A stretch of DNA of 53,046 nucleotides from a virus, in IMG/VR virus record IMGVR_UViG_3300032117_001271, positions 1-53,046 of that record. One strand, written 5' to 3'. Both the position numbers and the translations under genes were made by a program. Below the pieces are notes generated by a model. It did not search any database and had not been told where the DNA came from. It saw nothing but the letters and a program-made list of their open reading frames with translations. This document shows, in pieces, positions 1 to 9,058 of the stretch (position 1 is its first letter; each line of letters begins with the position of its first letter).

Positions 1-427
1 CTCTTAACATCCAGCTATGCTTTTTATGTGCATCTTGACGGTCGGCTAAGAAATTGCTTAATCCATGATCGCCATTTTGTTCTGCCATTTCAAAAGTAAT
101 ACGGAAAATATTAGCCATTTTTTCGCTATCTTCTAGTAATTCACGCAACATTGTTTGAAAATCTGGAACTTCGTTTTCGTCACGAACATTAGTTAGCATA
201 CTAAACTTTTGTAAACTTGCAGGTGTGTATATTTGTAATGCACGTAATTGTTCTGCAAATGTATCTATGCTTCCGTATACTTCTTCGTATATAGTTCCGA
301 ATAATCCGTGTAGTTGTGTGAACAACGGACCTTCTACGTTCCAGTGGAAGTTATGTGCCTTTAGATAAAAACTAAATTCACTAGCAAATGCTGTTTTAAG
401 AGCTAAATGATACTTGTTATGTTCCAT
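1..427 (-). CDS. dps: Dps-like miniferritin (3' end outside window)
   Basis: Read by eye from the ATG at 427; the frame is open to the window edge, giving about 142 residues. It begins MEHNKYHLALKTAF and contains HNFHWNVEGPLF followed by LHGLFG and SIDTFAEQL. The spacing His28, His40, Asp55, Glu59 reproduces the two-His, Asp, Glu ferroxidase set of Dps (His51, His63, Asp78, Glu82 in E. coli), so the di-iron site looks intact. Family role: dodecameric cage that oxidises Fe(II) with peroxide and shields DNA. It is the last visible gene of a minus-strand operon and its ATG overlaps the stop of the gene before it (TAATG). It carries no capsid-targeting-like N-terminus, unlike its three upstream neighbours, so it probably acts in the infected cell. 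Family call is firm; the C-terminus is unseen. Confidence 0.88.
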   Translation of the reverse strand, partial: MEHNKYHLALKTAFASEFSFYLKAHNFHWNVEGPLFTQLHGLFGTIYEEVYGSIDTFAEQLRALQIYTPASLQKFSMLTNVRDENEVPDFQTMLRELLEDSEKMANIFRITFEMAEQNGDHGLSNFLADRQDAHKKHSWMLR

Positions 428-897
428 TATATACCGTATTTGTTTCTTTTAGGTTTAGCCACTGGGCTTACTGTATTATTTTGTCCAGGTTCATCGCTAG
501 TAGGAGTTCCTAGTCTATCAACTTTAAGTCCATGTCGTTTAGCCTGTTGTACAACATAGTCGTGTTCTATAGGACTAAATGGCATGATCAGACCTTCTTG
601 ACCTAAACGGTCTTTACCTGGAATATTACGATCGCCTGCCGCAATACTAACACCTAAACGATACATACCGTAAGGGTTATTATCGATTTCAACACCGATC
701 GGTCCTGGCATAGCATTGAACTGTTCTGGATTTAGTTTATCTCGAGCACTTCCGTATTCTGTGTTACCTTCTGAACGGCTGTGAACATCATGCGGATCTC
801 CGTCGTTAGGCACTCCTAACTTTCCGTGAGTGTGATCTTTGGCCTTGTATATAACTTTTTGGCCTTTGTTTTCAGAAATAAATTCTTTTGCTCTCAT
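427..897 (-). CDS. Putative capsid-packaged internal protein, 156 aa
   Basis: No known enzymatic fold recognised. The N-terminus MRAKEFISEN fits the T4 internal-protein pattern (basic start, E-F-I/L, then I/L-x-E cut site), with predicted cleavage after Glu9. The rest is paralogous to the last ~130 residues of the 1154-residue protein encoded just upstream: both carry a PY-x-x-YR-[FL]-G segment, an Asp/Glu-rich helix ending in QQA and the C-terminal tail SPVAKxKRNKYG. Start ATG at 897 overlaps the upstream stop (TAATG), with no clear Shine-Dalgarno, so translation is probably coupled. Inference: a virion internal protein injected with DNA; function unknown. Confidence is high that it is a gene, moderate for packaging. 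Confidence 0.75.
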   Translation of the reverse strand: MRAKEFISENKGQKVIYKAKDHTHGKLGVPNDGDPHDVHSRSEGNTEYGSARDKLNPEQFNAMPGPIGVEIDNNPYGMYRLGVSIAAGDRNIPGKDRLGQEGLIMPFSPIEHDYVVQQAKRHGLKVDRLGTPTSDEPGQNNTVSPVAKPKRNKYGI

Positions 898-3800
898 TAT
901 ACACCATACTTGTTGCGTTTTACTTTTGCAACAGGACTAATTTTATTTGTATCGGCTACTTCTTCGCTACGCATACTGCTTAATTTTTTAATTGGACCAG
1001 CTAGCGTATCTTTAGCGGCCTGTTGGATTATTTCGTATTCTTCATCTGTGAATACTGATAGCAAAGGATCTCCAGCCATAGGTCCTGCTGGAGGAATGTG
1101 GTTAGTGCCTTTACCGTCTGCAACAGCCATAGCAATACCAAAGCGATAACCTTGATAAGGACTTCCGTTAGATTTGTTTTGACTAATGCCTGGTATACTT
1201 AATCCGCCCTTGATAGCGGCAGAAGCGGCATCGGTATCCATCTTTGTAAAGTCAGCGTGTATATCACCCTCGTTAATAAAGTCTCTAGCTCTCATTTTTC
1301 TAATCCAATAATTTGCTTCTTTTATATTTAGCGGTTCTTCGGCAGGCGGATTATGAGCTGGGTGTTTAGGTTTAGCCAGACCTTTAGGACCATAATTGAT
1401 AGCATAGTCGTCATCTTTTGGACTCATATTAGTACGAACTCCGCTAGGAGAAGTGTGCGGTTTAGCAATCCCCATGCCTTTACGTGTTATGTCCATTAAA
1501 TGTAAAATCCATTCGCGACCTAATTTTTTAACATCGAACCCTTTTTCCCATAACGCTAGTTGTTGTTGTGGTGTAGCTTTAGGATCTTTAAGAATATTTC
1601 TTAATTGACTAAAACTCATACCAGTGCCGCGTGGAGTAGCTTCTAAACTAACTTTAACGTGTTCGTAGCCTTGGAATTTATTAACAGATTTCATTAATGC
1701 ATTGGCAATATTCATGCCTGCTTGATCTTCACCGACCATAATAATAATATTATCGTAACGTGGAGGTTTTCCTGGCAACGGATTAATTAATTCATGCTTA
1801 ATCTTTTGCATTAATGTACCGCCTTCGTGCGTAACAGTACTAATCTGTTTTGCATATTGCGGATACATTTTATGCCATGTTTGTACTTTTACACTTGTTG
1901 GTATTGGATCATTTTTACCTTCAGCATTTCCAATAAACAAGTATGGATCACCACCTACTTCTTGTGCTTTTTTAATCGTATAATCAAATAACTGTTCGTG
2001 TCCAATATGTCCAACAAAAGACCCGATGGCTACTACTGCTGTTTTGTTAGAATTTTCGCGAGGACGCTCTTGTCTTGCACTTGCCTTAGCGGCTAGTTTA
2101 GCACTAATAACATCTCGCTGTTCTTGACTAGTAATTTTAATAGGACCTAATCGACTATTAATAACAATACCTTCATAGTCTTTACCTAACAAGTCTTTAC
2201 CAACGATATTTGGATCGTTGATAATTGCTTTTTCTAATTCTAATTTAACAGGAGCTAGTTTTTCTTCAACTTCTTTTCTTAATTGTACACTAGCACGGTC
2301 ACGTTTGCCGTGTGTATCTGAAACAATGCGTTTAAGTTCATCAATATTATCTAGAACATTGATAATTTCAGTTACATCTAAAGGTTTATTTTGTGTAAGT
2401 GAATTACTAATGAACATTACACTTCCTTGCTGTCCAATGCTAGTAATAGTTTTAATAATCTTGCCAGCATCTGGAACATCTTCACCAGTAGTTGCATCTG
2501 CTACACGGAATGGTACTAGTGCTAATTGTACACCTTTAGGAAGTTTGTCGTAGTGTATACCTACAAATTTTAATTTGCCTTCTGGAGTTTCTGTGGCAAA
2601 TGGTAAAAACAATACTTCGCAAGTTACTTGCTTATTCATAAGCAACTCTGGGCCTGCGGCATCGTCGACTAGTTTAACTGCTTTAATCATTTCGTTAAAC
2701 AAGTCGTCAAACATTTTAGCACGGCCTAAGATTTCAGGATCTTGCGTACCTTTAGCTTGATGATATTTTAAAAAACTTGCTTCATATCGAGGAGCAGTAT
2801 TACTAGTACCCATGAAAGGCTTGCCTTCTGAGTCTTTACCAAAACGTCCACCGAATCCGTCTACTTTAACGTTTAACGGAATATTTTTTAAATGGAATTG
2901 TCCGTTACCTTGATGTAATTCGTCTACTAGATCTAAGAAGTCAATAGCTTTTAGATCTTTCATATGAGGCATATTTTTTCTAAGTTGAGCTTTAACTTCT
3001 GCCTCATTAATTTGTTCAGTTGGTTGAGCTGGACTTCTCCAGTCTGGCCACGTACCTGCGGCAATTGCGTCTTTTCTATGCTTGCCGTATTGTAACTTCT
3101 TACCAGCTTGATCTTGTGTTGGCTGATATTCACGTTTGAATTTTTCTAAATCTAAAAATTCGCCTTCATATTCTTTTGCCATTTCAACAGCAATTGGTCT
3201 TAGATTTTGTAATCCAAGTTTTTCTAACATCTGATCAACGGCAGAAAACTTAATTGCGGCATCGCCCTGTGGATCGTCACGTTCAATCATTTGAGCACCT
3301 GGCTCAAATAAAATTTCAAAGAAACGTTGTACTGTTTCTTGTTGTTCTTTTTGATTTAGATATTTTCCTATTAAATCAACAGTACCTAAAAAACTCCATT
3401 GTAATTTTAAATCTTCTGGACTAGGCTCTGCGTTAGGATTGTGTCTTAAAAACAGTTTTTTAAACTGACTTGCTAAATTTTGGTCGTATGCTCGTTCTGG
3501 TGCGGCTACTGGTTGCACCACCGGTAATTGTTGTTGCGGATTTTCTGGATGAGGTAATGTCTGGGGTTCACCAGTTTTTTCGTCATCTGCCGGTCCGTAA
3601 GGTTCGCTTAGACCACCGCCTTGCTTACCTGATACACCAAACGAATATTTTGAAACATGATCTGGTGCTACGTTTGTGACCTTAGCCTTACCACGTCCAG
3701 CAGAAGTTTTAACATGAGCGTGTACTTTAATCGCACCTGCTAATGCTCGATAAAGATATTTGTGAAATACACCTTTGACATTGTTAGTTACATCGCTCCA

Positions 3801-4361
3801 TTCAGAACTGTGACTAAACTTGAACCAATCATTAGGAACTCCGTTTTCGTATCCTCCAAATTCAAAGTCGATTTGAATTTTAATTGGAGGATTAGCAAAC
3901 TGGAATAGACCGTTATATTGTTCGTTACCTGCACCAAACCCTAAAAAAGTTGTATCGCCTATTTTTTTATTTGTATGTTTTGTTAAAAAATCTTTAACTA
4001 ATGGCTCTAAATCTCTATCGCATTGTGTATCGATGTCGCCAACTTTTGGTTTATGTTTAGCAAACTCTTCGTCACTAATACCTTCTGTATTAAAAAAGTG
4101 TAAACTACTTCCGCTTAGGAATTCTTTACTAGATAGTAGTTTAGGTTCCCATAAATTCTTTTTAGTTTGTTTATGGAACGCCGCATTAATGTCGTGTAGC
4201 AACTTATTTAGAAGTCCAACCATGTATGTACGGTTATGTACTTCTAAATTAATTTTATCTGCGTAGTGTACTGGCTCGCCTTTTTCTGCATCGCCGATAC
4301 TTAGGTTGCCGCCTTCATTGATAGCAGATGATTGACGAAAAAATAGCTCTCTTAAAAACAC
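897..4361 (-). CDS. Putative packaged polyprotein with three nucleotidyltransferase-like modules, 1154 aa
   Basis: Starts with GTG at 4361, preceded by AAGGA. N-terminus MFLRELFF then I14-N15-E16|G17, a T4-prohead-protease-like site. Module 1 (about 80-235): GSS at 84-86, D109-I-D111 and D165, like a pol-beta/MNT nucleotidyltransferase. Pro/Gln-rich linker 265-290. A second site, I451-N-E453|A, precedes module 2 (about 490-750): K499-V-D-G502, E730-G-I-V and K742, motifs I, IV and V of ATP-dependent DNA/RNA ligases. Module 3 (about 773-930): H785-I-G-H788 and a Ser-rich S-x-x-x-R segment near 916-921, like NMN/cytidylyl transferases. A third start-like segment, MRARDFINE|G (1023-1032), precedes a copy of the downstream 156-aa protein. 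Individual fold calls rest on motifs only. Possible role: RNA/DNA end modification or NAD-type chemistry immediately after injection. Confidence 0.7.
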   Translation of the reverse strand: MFLRELFFRQSSAINEGGNLSIGDAEKGEPVHYADKINLEVHNRTYMVGLLNKLLHDINAAFHKQTKKNLWEPKLLSSKEFLSGSSLHFFNTEGISDEEFAKHKPKVGDIDTQCDRDLEPLVKDFLTKHTNKKIGDTTFLGFGAGNEQYNGLFQFANPPIKIQIDFEFGGYENGVPNDWFKFSHSSEWSDVTNNVKGVFHKYLYRALAGAIKVHAHVKTSAGRGKAKVTNVAPDHVSKYSFGVSGKQGGGLSEPYGPADDEKTGEPQTLPHPENPQQQLPVVQPVAAPERAYDQNLASQFKKLFLRHNPNAEPSPEDLKLQWSFLGTVDLIGKYLNQKEQQETVQRFFEILFEPGAQMIERDDPQGDAAIKFSAVDQMLEKLGLQNLRPIAVEMAKEYEGEFLDLEKFKREYQPTQDQAGKKLQYGKHRKDAIAAGTWPDWRSPAQPTEQINEAEVKAQLRKNMPHMKDLKAIDFLDLVDELHQGNGQFHLKNIPLNVKVDGFGGRFGKDSEGKPFMGTSNTAPRYEASFLKYHQAKGTQDPEILGRAKMFDDLFNEMIKAVKLVDDAAGPELLMNKQVTCEVLFLPFATETPEGKLKFVGIHYDKLPKGVQLALVPFRVADATTGEDVPDAGKIIKTITSIGQQGSVMFISNSLTQNKPLDVTEIINVLDNIDELKRIVSDTHGKRDRASVQLRKEVEEKLAPVKLELEKAIINDPNIVGKDLLGKDYEGIVINSRLGPIKITSQEQRDVISAKLAAKASARQERPRENSNKTAVVAIGSFVGHIGHEQLFDYTIKKAQEVGGDPYLFIGNAEGKNDPIPTSVKVQTWHKMYPQYAKQISTVTHEGGTLMQKIKHELINPLPGKPPRYDNIIIMVGEDQAGMNIANALMKSVNKFQGYEHVKVSLEATPRGTGMSFSQLRNILKDPKATPQQQLALWEKGFDVKKLGREWILHLMDITRKGMGIAKPHTSPSGVRTNMSPKDDDYAINYGPKGLAKPKHPAHNPPAEEPLNIKEANYWIRKMRARDFINEGDIHADFTKMDTDAASAAIKGGLSIPGISQNKSNGSPYQGYRFGIAMAVADGKGTNHIPPAGPMAGDPLLSVFTDEEYEIIQQAAKDTLAGPIKKLSSMRSEEVADTNKISPVAKVKRNKYGV

Positions 4362-4363
4362 AT

Positions 4364-4738
4364 TTAGTCCTTATAACGTCCGTTAGAATGATGTGTTGTA
4401 TGTTCGTCATACAATTTTTCACATGCCTGGCTAAGTGTATCTTCGTTTATGTCGTCTGGAAGTTCACGAATAGGAAATTTTTTAATATAAACTTTATAAG
4501 ACTCTTCAACAGCCTTTTTAAAGATTTCGGGTTTAGGATCTTTCTTACCTTCTTTTAAATCTAAAAATTCACTTAAAGCTGGGTACAAATAACGACGATA
4601 GCAATGATCATCGTTTTCCATGAAATGTACTAGGTCTTCTGCAAGGTCATAGTTAATCTCACGGGAGCCATCTTCTCTTGGCATTACAAAGTCAGAATCT
4701 TTAAAAAAAGAACCTTCAAATAGTTCACGTATACGCAT
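4364..4738 (-). CDS. Putative capsid-packaged small acidic protein, 124 aa
   Basis: Not a recognised family. N-terminus MRIRELFEGSFF matches the capsid-targeting pattern with L6-F7-E8|G9 as predicted cut site, and resembles the start of T4 Alt. The body is acidic, Asp/Glu-rich and predicted helical, with no Cys-rich or membrane segment. ATG at 4738; a GATAAATA late-type box lies about 46 nt upstream. It is the first gene of the late unit that continues into the 1154-aa polyprotein (next start lies 2 nt past this stop, with AAGGA inside the 3' end). The location supports late expression and packaging; function is unknown. Confidence 0.7.
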   Translation of the reverse strand: MRIRELFEGSFFKDSDFVMPREDGSREINYDLAEDLVHFMENDDHCYRRYLYPALSEFLDLKEGKKDPKPEIFKKAVEESYKVYIKKFPIRELPDDINEDTLSQACEKLYDEHTTHHSNGRYKD

Positions 4739-4784
4739 TTTTAAGCCCGTTAAAATAAATCAGCAGAAAACTCTGCGGTTAGAG

Positions 4785-4792
4785 TATTTATC
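4785..4792 (-). promoter_or_regulatory. T4-type late promoter box (GATAAATA)
   Basis: GATAAATA on the minus strand, one mismatch from the T4 late consensus TATAAATA, in the only non-coding gap (69 nt) between the clpA-operon tail and the packaged-protein genes. A GCAGA/TCTGC hairpin lies between box and start. Confidence 0.55.
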
Positions 4793-4807
4793 GCTTTTAC
4801 TACGAGT

Positions 4808-5410
4808 TTATTTTTTAACAATGCGCTCTACTTTAGCAATACTGCCGCCCAAGTGCATTTTTGCTAGTAAAAGATTGTTGTTACCTGTGATATAGAAGTG
4901 TTTTCCACCCCATGTGCGCGGTCTTAGCAAGTCCTTAATGCAACTCTTAGTGAGTTTAACTTTAGGATTTGTCTCAGCCCATTCGATAAATGCACTATGT
5001 TCTTGCGTAGTTTTGCCCAATGTAACTCTGAATTCAAAGTCCATCTTAGGCATTAGCACCGTTCCTTCTTCTAAATTACCGGCAGGAACACTGATATATT
5101 TCACATTATCTTCGCTAATCTTTGCTAGTACTTCTGTATCTTTTTTGTTGTTAGTATAGATACTGATCCAAGGACTTTCGACACGAACATCTATGTCTTT
5201 CATTTTGCTTAATGCATTATGTAGTTTAAATGCGTAGTCCAAGTCCTCTTGAGTCTTAATATGGTGAGATTTAGCAGTTAATGTAATCTTTTTTAAGGTA
5301 TCAAGCGCACTATCCAGGTCATTTCTAAAATAACTCGCGCCGGAACATACCAACACAATCTTGTATTGGTATTTTCCTCTAAATAAGCGTGTAGTGGTCT
5401 TATACTCCAT
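4808..5410 (-). CDS. Conserved-looking phage protein of unknown function, 200 aa
   Basis: No family recognised. Soluble, mixed alpha/beta, Lys-rich, with hydrophobic strands (KIVLVCSG near residue 17, KYISVPAG near 105) and a basic C-terminus. Cys residues are few and not arranged as a metal site. It is the last gene of the dnaJ-def-clpA operon; its start overlaps the end of clpA by 11 nt, so translation is coupled to ClpA. That position might suggest an adaptor or partner for the Clp machinery, but nothing in the sequence shows this. It does not resemble ClpS. Confidence 0.65.
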   Translation of the reverse strand: MEYKTTTRLFRGKYQYKIVLVCSGASYFRNDLDSALDTLKKITLTAKSHHIKTQEDLDYAFKLHNALSKMKDIDVRVESPWISIYTNNKKDTEVLAKISEDNVKYISVPAGNLEEGTVLMPKMDFEFRVTLGKTTQEHSAFIEWAETNPKVKLTKSCIKDLLRPRTWGGKHFYITGNNNLLLAKMHLGGSIAKVERIVKK

Positions 5411-7688
5411 CTGGCAATGTAACTAGTTCTATAGTTGAATCAACAGTTAATAGCGGAACTTTGGGTTCTTTAGCTTTAGCAACAATAACCAACTTATCGT
5501 TATCAACTGTAATAGTAGCCCAACCACCTGATTTTAAATCGCCGAACAACATGAGTTTAGCAAGGTCACGTTTAATTTCCTTGTCAATAACACGTTGCAA
5601 TGGGCGAGCACCCATTTTGCTATCAAATCCTTTTTCAATTAACCATTCGATAGCATCTTTGTTAATCTTAATACGAATACCTTTATCTTTAACTTGATCT
5701 TTAAGCTCATCAACAAACTTGTTAACAATTTTAACCATTGTATCTTTGCCAAGTTTATTAAATGTAATAACACCGTCTAGACGATTACGGAATTCTGGAG
5801 TTAAAAACTTCTTCAAGTCTGCATCGCTGTAGTCTTTATCTTGTTTACCAAAGCCAATTGCGTTCTTCTCAGCACTTTGAGCACCAGCATTAGTAGTAAG
5901 AATAAGGATAATGTTACGGCAGTCTGCTTTCTTACCATTGCTTCCGGTAATAAAACCATTGTCCATTAATTGTAACAACACAGTCATTACATCTGGATGT
6001 GCTTTTTCAACTTCGTCTAACAACAATACAGCATTAGGAGCTTCTTGAACTTGTGTAATCAACTGTCCAGCATCTTCTTCAAAGCCAACATATCCTGGTG
6101 GGCTACCAATTAACTTACTAATACTGTGTTTCTCTTGATATTCACTCATATCAAAACGCAATAGTTTAACACCCAAGTGTTTAGCAAGCGATTTAGCTGT
6201 CTCAGTCTTACCAGTTCCAGTAGGCCCCATGAATACAAAGCTACCGACTGGTTTATTTTCAGTCTTAAGACCAGCTTGTGCAACCATAATCTTATCAACA
6301 ACTTCAGTCAATGCAAGCTCTTGCCCATAAACTTCCTTGTTTAGATTATCTTGTAGCGAAGACAAGTTGGAACTTTCTGTTTCCATAATCTTTTCTTCGG
6401 GCATGTTAACAATTTTAGAAAGTTCGTATTGAATTTCACGTTCAGTGATAATACGATCCTCTGAAAGTTTCAAATTAAAACGACTGCATGCCAAGTCGAT
6501 TAGGTCAATTGCCTTATCTGGTAACTTTTTATCTGTTTGATACTTAACTGACAATTTAATTGCGGCTTGCAATGCATCGTCTTTAATCTTAGTATTATGG
6601 AATTGTTCATAATACTTCTTAATACCTTTAAGAATTTGTAGTGTTACTTCTTGTGTAGGCTCGTCAACAGTAATGCGTTGGAATCGACGCATCAACGCAC
6701 GATCCTTTTCGAAGTGTTTACGATATTCTTCCCATGTTGTACTAGCAACAACTTTAATATTGCCCTTAGACAACGCAGGCTTCATCATATTAGCAAGGTC
6801 GTTGGCACTATTGCTTGCACTACCAGCACCGCTGATCATGTGTGCTTCATCGATAAACAAGACAGTTTTGCCCTTCTTAGCCAAAGCCTTTAGAACCATT
6901 TTAAATCGTTCTTCAAAGTCTCCACGGTACTTGCTACCTGCTAACATAGCACTGATGTCCAAGTTATAAACAGTATAATCCTTGAGGAAATCTGGAACTG
7001 CGCCCTTAACTATGTTGTATGCTAGACCTTCGGCTATAGCCGTCTTGCCTACACCAGGATCTCCAACAAGGATTACGTTGTTTTTACTACGACGCCCCAT
7101 TGCAAGTGCAATATTTTCTAATTCGTCTACTCGTCCAATCACTGGATCGATTTTATTCTTCTTAACTGCTTCGTTAAGGTTAGTTGTAAACGATGCAAGT
7201 GCTCGTCCACTACCAGCATCTCCCGGTGCTGGATCATTGCTTGCTTCGTCTTCCTCGACTGTATTGTTTAAATAGTCAGCAAACTTATCTTTATCAATGC
7301 CAGCTTGGTGAATATAAAAATATGCCCAACTACGTTTCTCGCCCATCATGGCAATAAACACATCTGTAGGTTCAATACGCTGACGTCCGTTAAACAAAAC
7401 CTGTGTAAATGCACGGTTAAGTACACGTTCGACAGCTTGCGTCTTTTTAGGTTTGATTACAACATCTTGTACAGTAATTTCTGCACATTTATTTTGTAGA
7501 TAATCTTGTAAATTAGTTTTGAGAGCATCTACGTTGCTTCCAAATCCTTTAATAATACCATTAAAATTATCTTCGCCCAACATTGCAAACAATAAATGTT
7601 CAATTGTTAAGTATTCGTGATGTAATTTTTTAGCACTATCGATAGCATTTTCGAAAACTGCTTGTAAGTTATCACTTGGTTCGACCAT
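5400..7688 (-). CDS. clpA: ClpA-type AAA+ unfoldase of Clp protease, 762 aa
   Basis: Hexameric ATP-driven unfoldase that feeds substrates to ClpP. Domain order is that of ClpA: N-domain (1-145), D1 with Walker A GDPGVGKT (209-216) and Walker B VLFIDEAH (276-283), D2 with Walker A GPTGTGKT (488-495), Walker B LLLDEVEKAH (555-564) and a PEFRNRLD box. No ClpB-type middle coiled coil. I611-G-F613 sits where the ClpP-docking IGL/IGF loop belongs, and a ClpP is encoded at 51582-52202. Length is close to E. coli ClpA (758). ATG at 7688 overlaps the end of def by 17 nt. Likely role: phage-directed proteolysis of host or phage proteins. Strong call. Confidence 0.96.
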   Translation of the reverse strand: MVEPSDNLQAVFENAIDSAKKLHHEYLTIEHLLFAMLGEDNFNGIIKGFGSNVDALKTNLQDYLQNKCAEITVQDVVIKPKKTQAVERVLNRAFTQVLFNGRQRIEPTDVFIAMMGEKRSWAYFYIHQAGIDKDKFADYLNNTVEEDEASNDPAPGDAGSGRALASFTTNLNEAVKKNKIDPVIGRVDELENIALAMGRRSKNNVILVGDPGVGKTAIAEGLAYNIVKGAVPDFLKDYTVYNLDISAMLAGSKYRGDFEERFKMVLKALAKKGKTVLFIDEAHMISGAGSASNSANDLANMMKPALSKGNIKVVASTTWEEYRKHFEKDRALMRRFQRITVDEPTQEVTLQILKGIKKYYEQFHNTKIKDDALQAAIKLSVKYQTDKKLPDKAIDLIDLACSRFNLKLSEDRIITEREIQYELSKIVNMPEEKIMETESSNLSSLQDNLNKEVYGQELALTEVVDKIMVAQAGLKTENKPVGSFVFMGPTGTGKTETAKSLAKHLGVKLLRFDMSEYQEKHSISKLIGSPPGYVGFEEDAGQLITQVQEAPNAVLLLDEVEKAHPDVMTVLLQLMDNGFITGSNGKKADCRNIILILTTNAGAQSAEKNAIGFGKQDKDYSDADLKKFLTPEFRNRLDGVITFNKLGKDTMVKIVNKFVDELKDQVKDKGIRIKINKDAIEWLIEKGFDSKMGARPLQRVIDKEIKRDLAKLMLFGDLKSGGWATITVDNDKLVIVAKAKEPKVPLLTVDSTIELVTLPDGV

Positions 7689-8178
7689 TATAGTTCCTTA
7701 TCTTTTGTTGTTTCTTACGGGCCATTGCTAATTTTAGCATACTTGTTTTTTCTGTAAAACAGATACCATCTAAGTGATCCAGTTCATGTAAAAAGCATCT
7801 AGCTGTAATACCTGTTAATGTCATTTTACACTCTTGTGCATTTTTGTCAAGAAACTCGACATCAATTGTTTTTGGACGATTAACAGTTATGAACAAATCT
7901 GGAAAACTCAAACAGCCTTCTTCGTCTGTTTGTTGTTCTTCGCTGGCTGAAACAACACGAGGATTAAACATTGCCAATCTACGACCGTTTTCTAATTTAA
8001 TAACAAAAACTCTTTTTAGCAAACCAACTTGATTTGCCGCAAGTCCTATTCCGTTATTTGCAATCATAATATCGATCATTTCGTCTTCGACTTGATCGGC
8101 ATTGGCGTCTAAGCCGAAGTCCCAATCTTCGGCACGTTGTTTTAATATGGGATCAGGTTCTTTGACTAATTTTAGCAT
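7672..8178 (-). CDS. def: Peptide deformylase, 168 aa
   Basis: Removes the N-formyl group from new proteins; a metal (usually Fe2+) hydrolase. All three signature motifs are present: GIGLAANQVG (43-52), EGCLS (87-91, metal-ligand Cys89) and HELDH (131-135, two His ligands and catalytic Glu). Length matches bacterial type I enzymes, and the Lys/Arg-rich C-terminal tail is short. Its start lies inside the end of dnaJ (26-nt overlap) and its end inside clpA, so the three are one tightly coupled unit. Phage deformylases are known from cyanophages; here it sits in an early proteostasis operon. Confidence 0.96.
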   Translation of the reverse strand: MLKLVKEPDPILKQRAEDWDFGLDANADQVEDEMIDIMIANNGIGLAANQVGLLKRVFVIKLENGRRLAMFNPRVVSASEEQQTDEEGCLSFPDLFITVNRPKTIDVEFLDKNAQECKMTLTGITARCFLHELDHLDGICFTEKTSMLKLAMARKKQQKIRNYNGRTK

Positions 8179-9028
8179 CTATATCTTTCAGTTGAGCTAC
8201 GATAACTGGATCAATAACAGGTGTTCCTTTAATTTTCACAGTTGTAACAAACCGTCCTCTGTACCCAGTATTTACATTTGGAAAGCCATTGCCACCGCTT
8301 GCAAATTCAGTTTCATGTTCTATACCTGCTCGTATTTCTAAATCTAACATTTGCCCTGCTAAATTGCTAACTTGTTTTTTACAACCAACCATAGCTTCGA
8401 TTGGAGTAATTTCTACAGCGTGATAAATGTCATCACCTCTACGTTCGTATCTGTGATCTGCTTGAACTAAAACAGTAACATTAAGATTACCGCGAGGTGC
8501 ACCTGGCAAACTATCGTCACCTAGTCCTGGATAACGAATGGTATCTCCGTTATTCACACCTGGCGGAATATTAATAACTACATTCTGGTTCTTTCCACTT
8601 GGTAATCGATAGTTGGCTTCTACTTGTTTACCGTTATAAGAATCTAAAAAACTTATTGTGCATTGAATGTTCAGATCTCTATTACGTTGTGGTTGTCTAA
8701 ATCCGCCCTGACGTCCGAAAATATGTTCAAATGGATGTCCTTGAGGAAATGCTCCGGCAAACGCACCTCCAAACGGATCAAAACCGCCTTGGAATGGATT
8801 CCCTGTATTAAAGTGAAATTGTTGTCCACCATACTGACGTTGATGGTCGTACTCTGCTTTCTTTTGTGCATCGCTTAAAGTTTCGTATGCAACACTAATA
8901 TCTTTGAATTTGGCTTGATCCCCACCTTTGTCGGGGTGATGCTGATTAGCCAATTTTCTATAGGCTTTTTTAATTTCGTCTGGGCTAGCAGTTTCGCTAA
9001 CACCTAGTGTTTGGTAGTAATCAGTCAT
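8153..9028 (-). CDS. dnaJ: DnaJ/CbpA-type J-domain co-chaperone, 291 aa
   Basis: Stimulates the Hsp70 (DnaK) ATPase and delivers substrates. J-domain at 1-65 with the essential HPD at 31-33; Gly/Phe-rich linker about 68-115; C-terminal beta-barrel substrate domains about 115-285. The four CxxCxGxG zinc repeats of full DnaJ are absent, so it is the class B/CbpA layout. First gene of the dnaJ-def-clpA-unknown operon, behind a consensus sigma70 promoter at 9059-9087. No DnaK or GrpE is seen, so it presumably recruits host DnaK. Confidence 0.94.
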   Translation of the reverse strand: MTDYYQTLGVSETASPDEIKKAYRKLANQHHPDKGGDQAKFKDISVAYETLSDAQKKAEYDHQRQYGGQQFHFNTGNPFQGGFDPFGGAFAGAFPQGHPFEHIFGRQGGFRQPQRNRDLNIQCTISFLDSYNGKQVEANYRLPSGKNQNVVINIPPGVNNGDTIRYPGLGDDSLPGAPRGNLNVTVLVQADHRYERRGDDIYHAVEITPIEAMVGCKKQVSNLAGQMLDLEIRAGIEHETEFASGGNGFPNVNTGYRGRFVTTVKIKGTPVIDPVIVAQLKDIDAKISQRT

Positions 9029-9058
9029 AGTCGTAAAAAAGCTCCAAATAATATAGTA

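Noticed and set aside
897-4361. NAD-salvage pathway as in KVP40-like phages
   Set aside because: Only an HxGH-type module is visible; no nicotinamide phosphoribosyltransferase or nudix domain is present in the window.
451-5410. Other (I/L)-x-E tripeptides in many proteins as further protease sites
   Set aside because: The tripeptide is common by chance. Only N-terminal or module-border cases with the basic/aromatic start pattern were kept.
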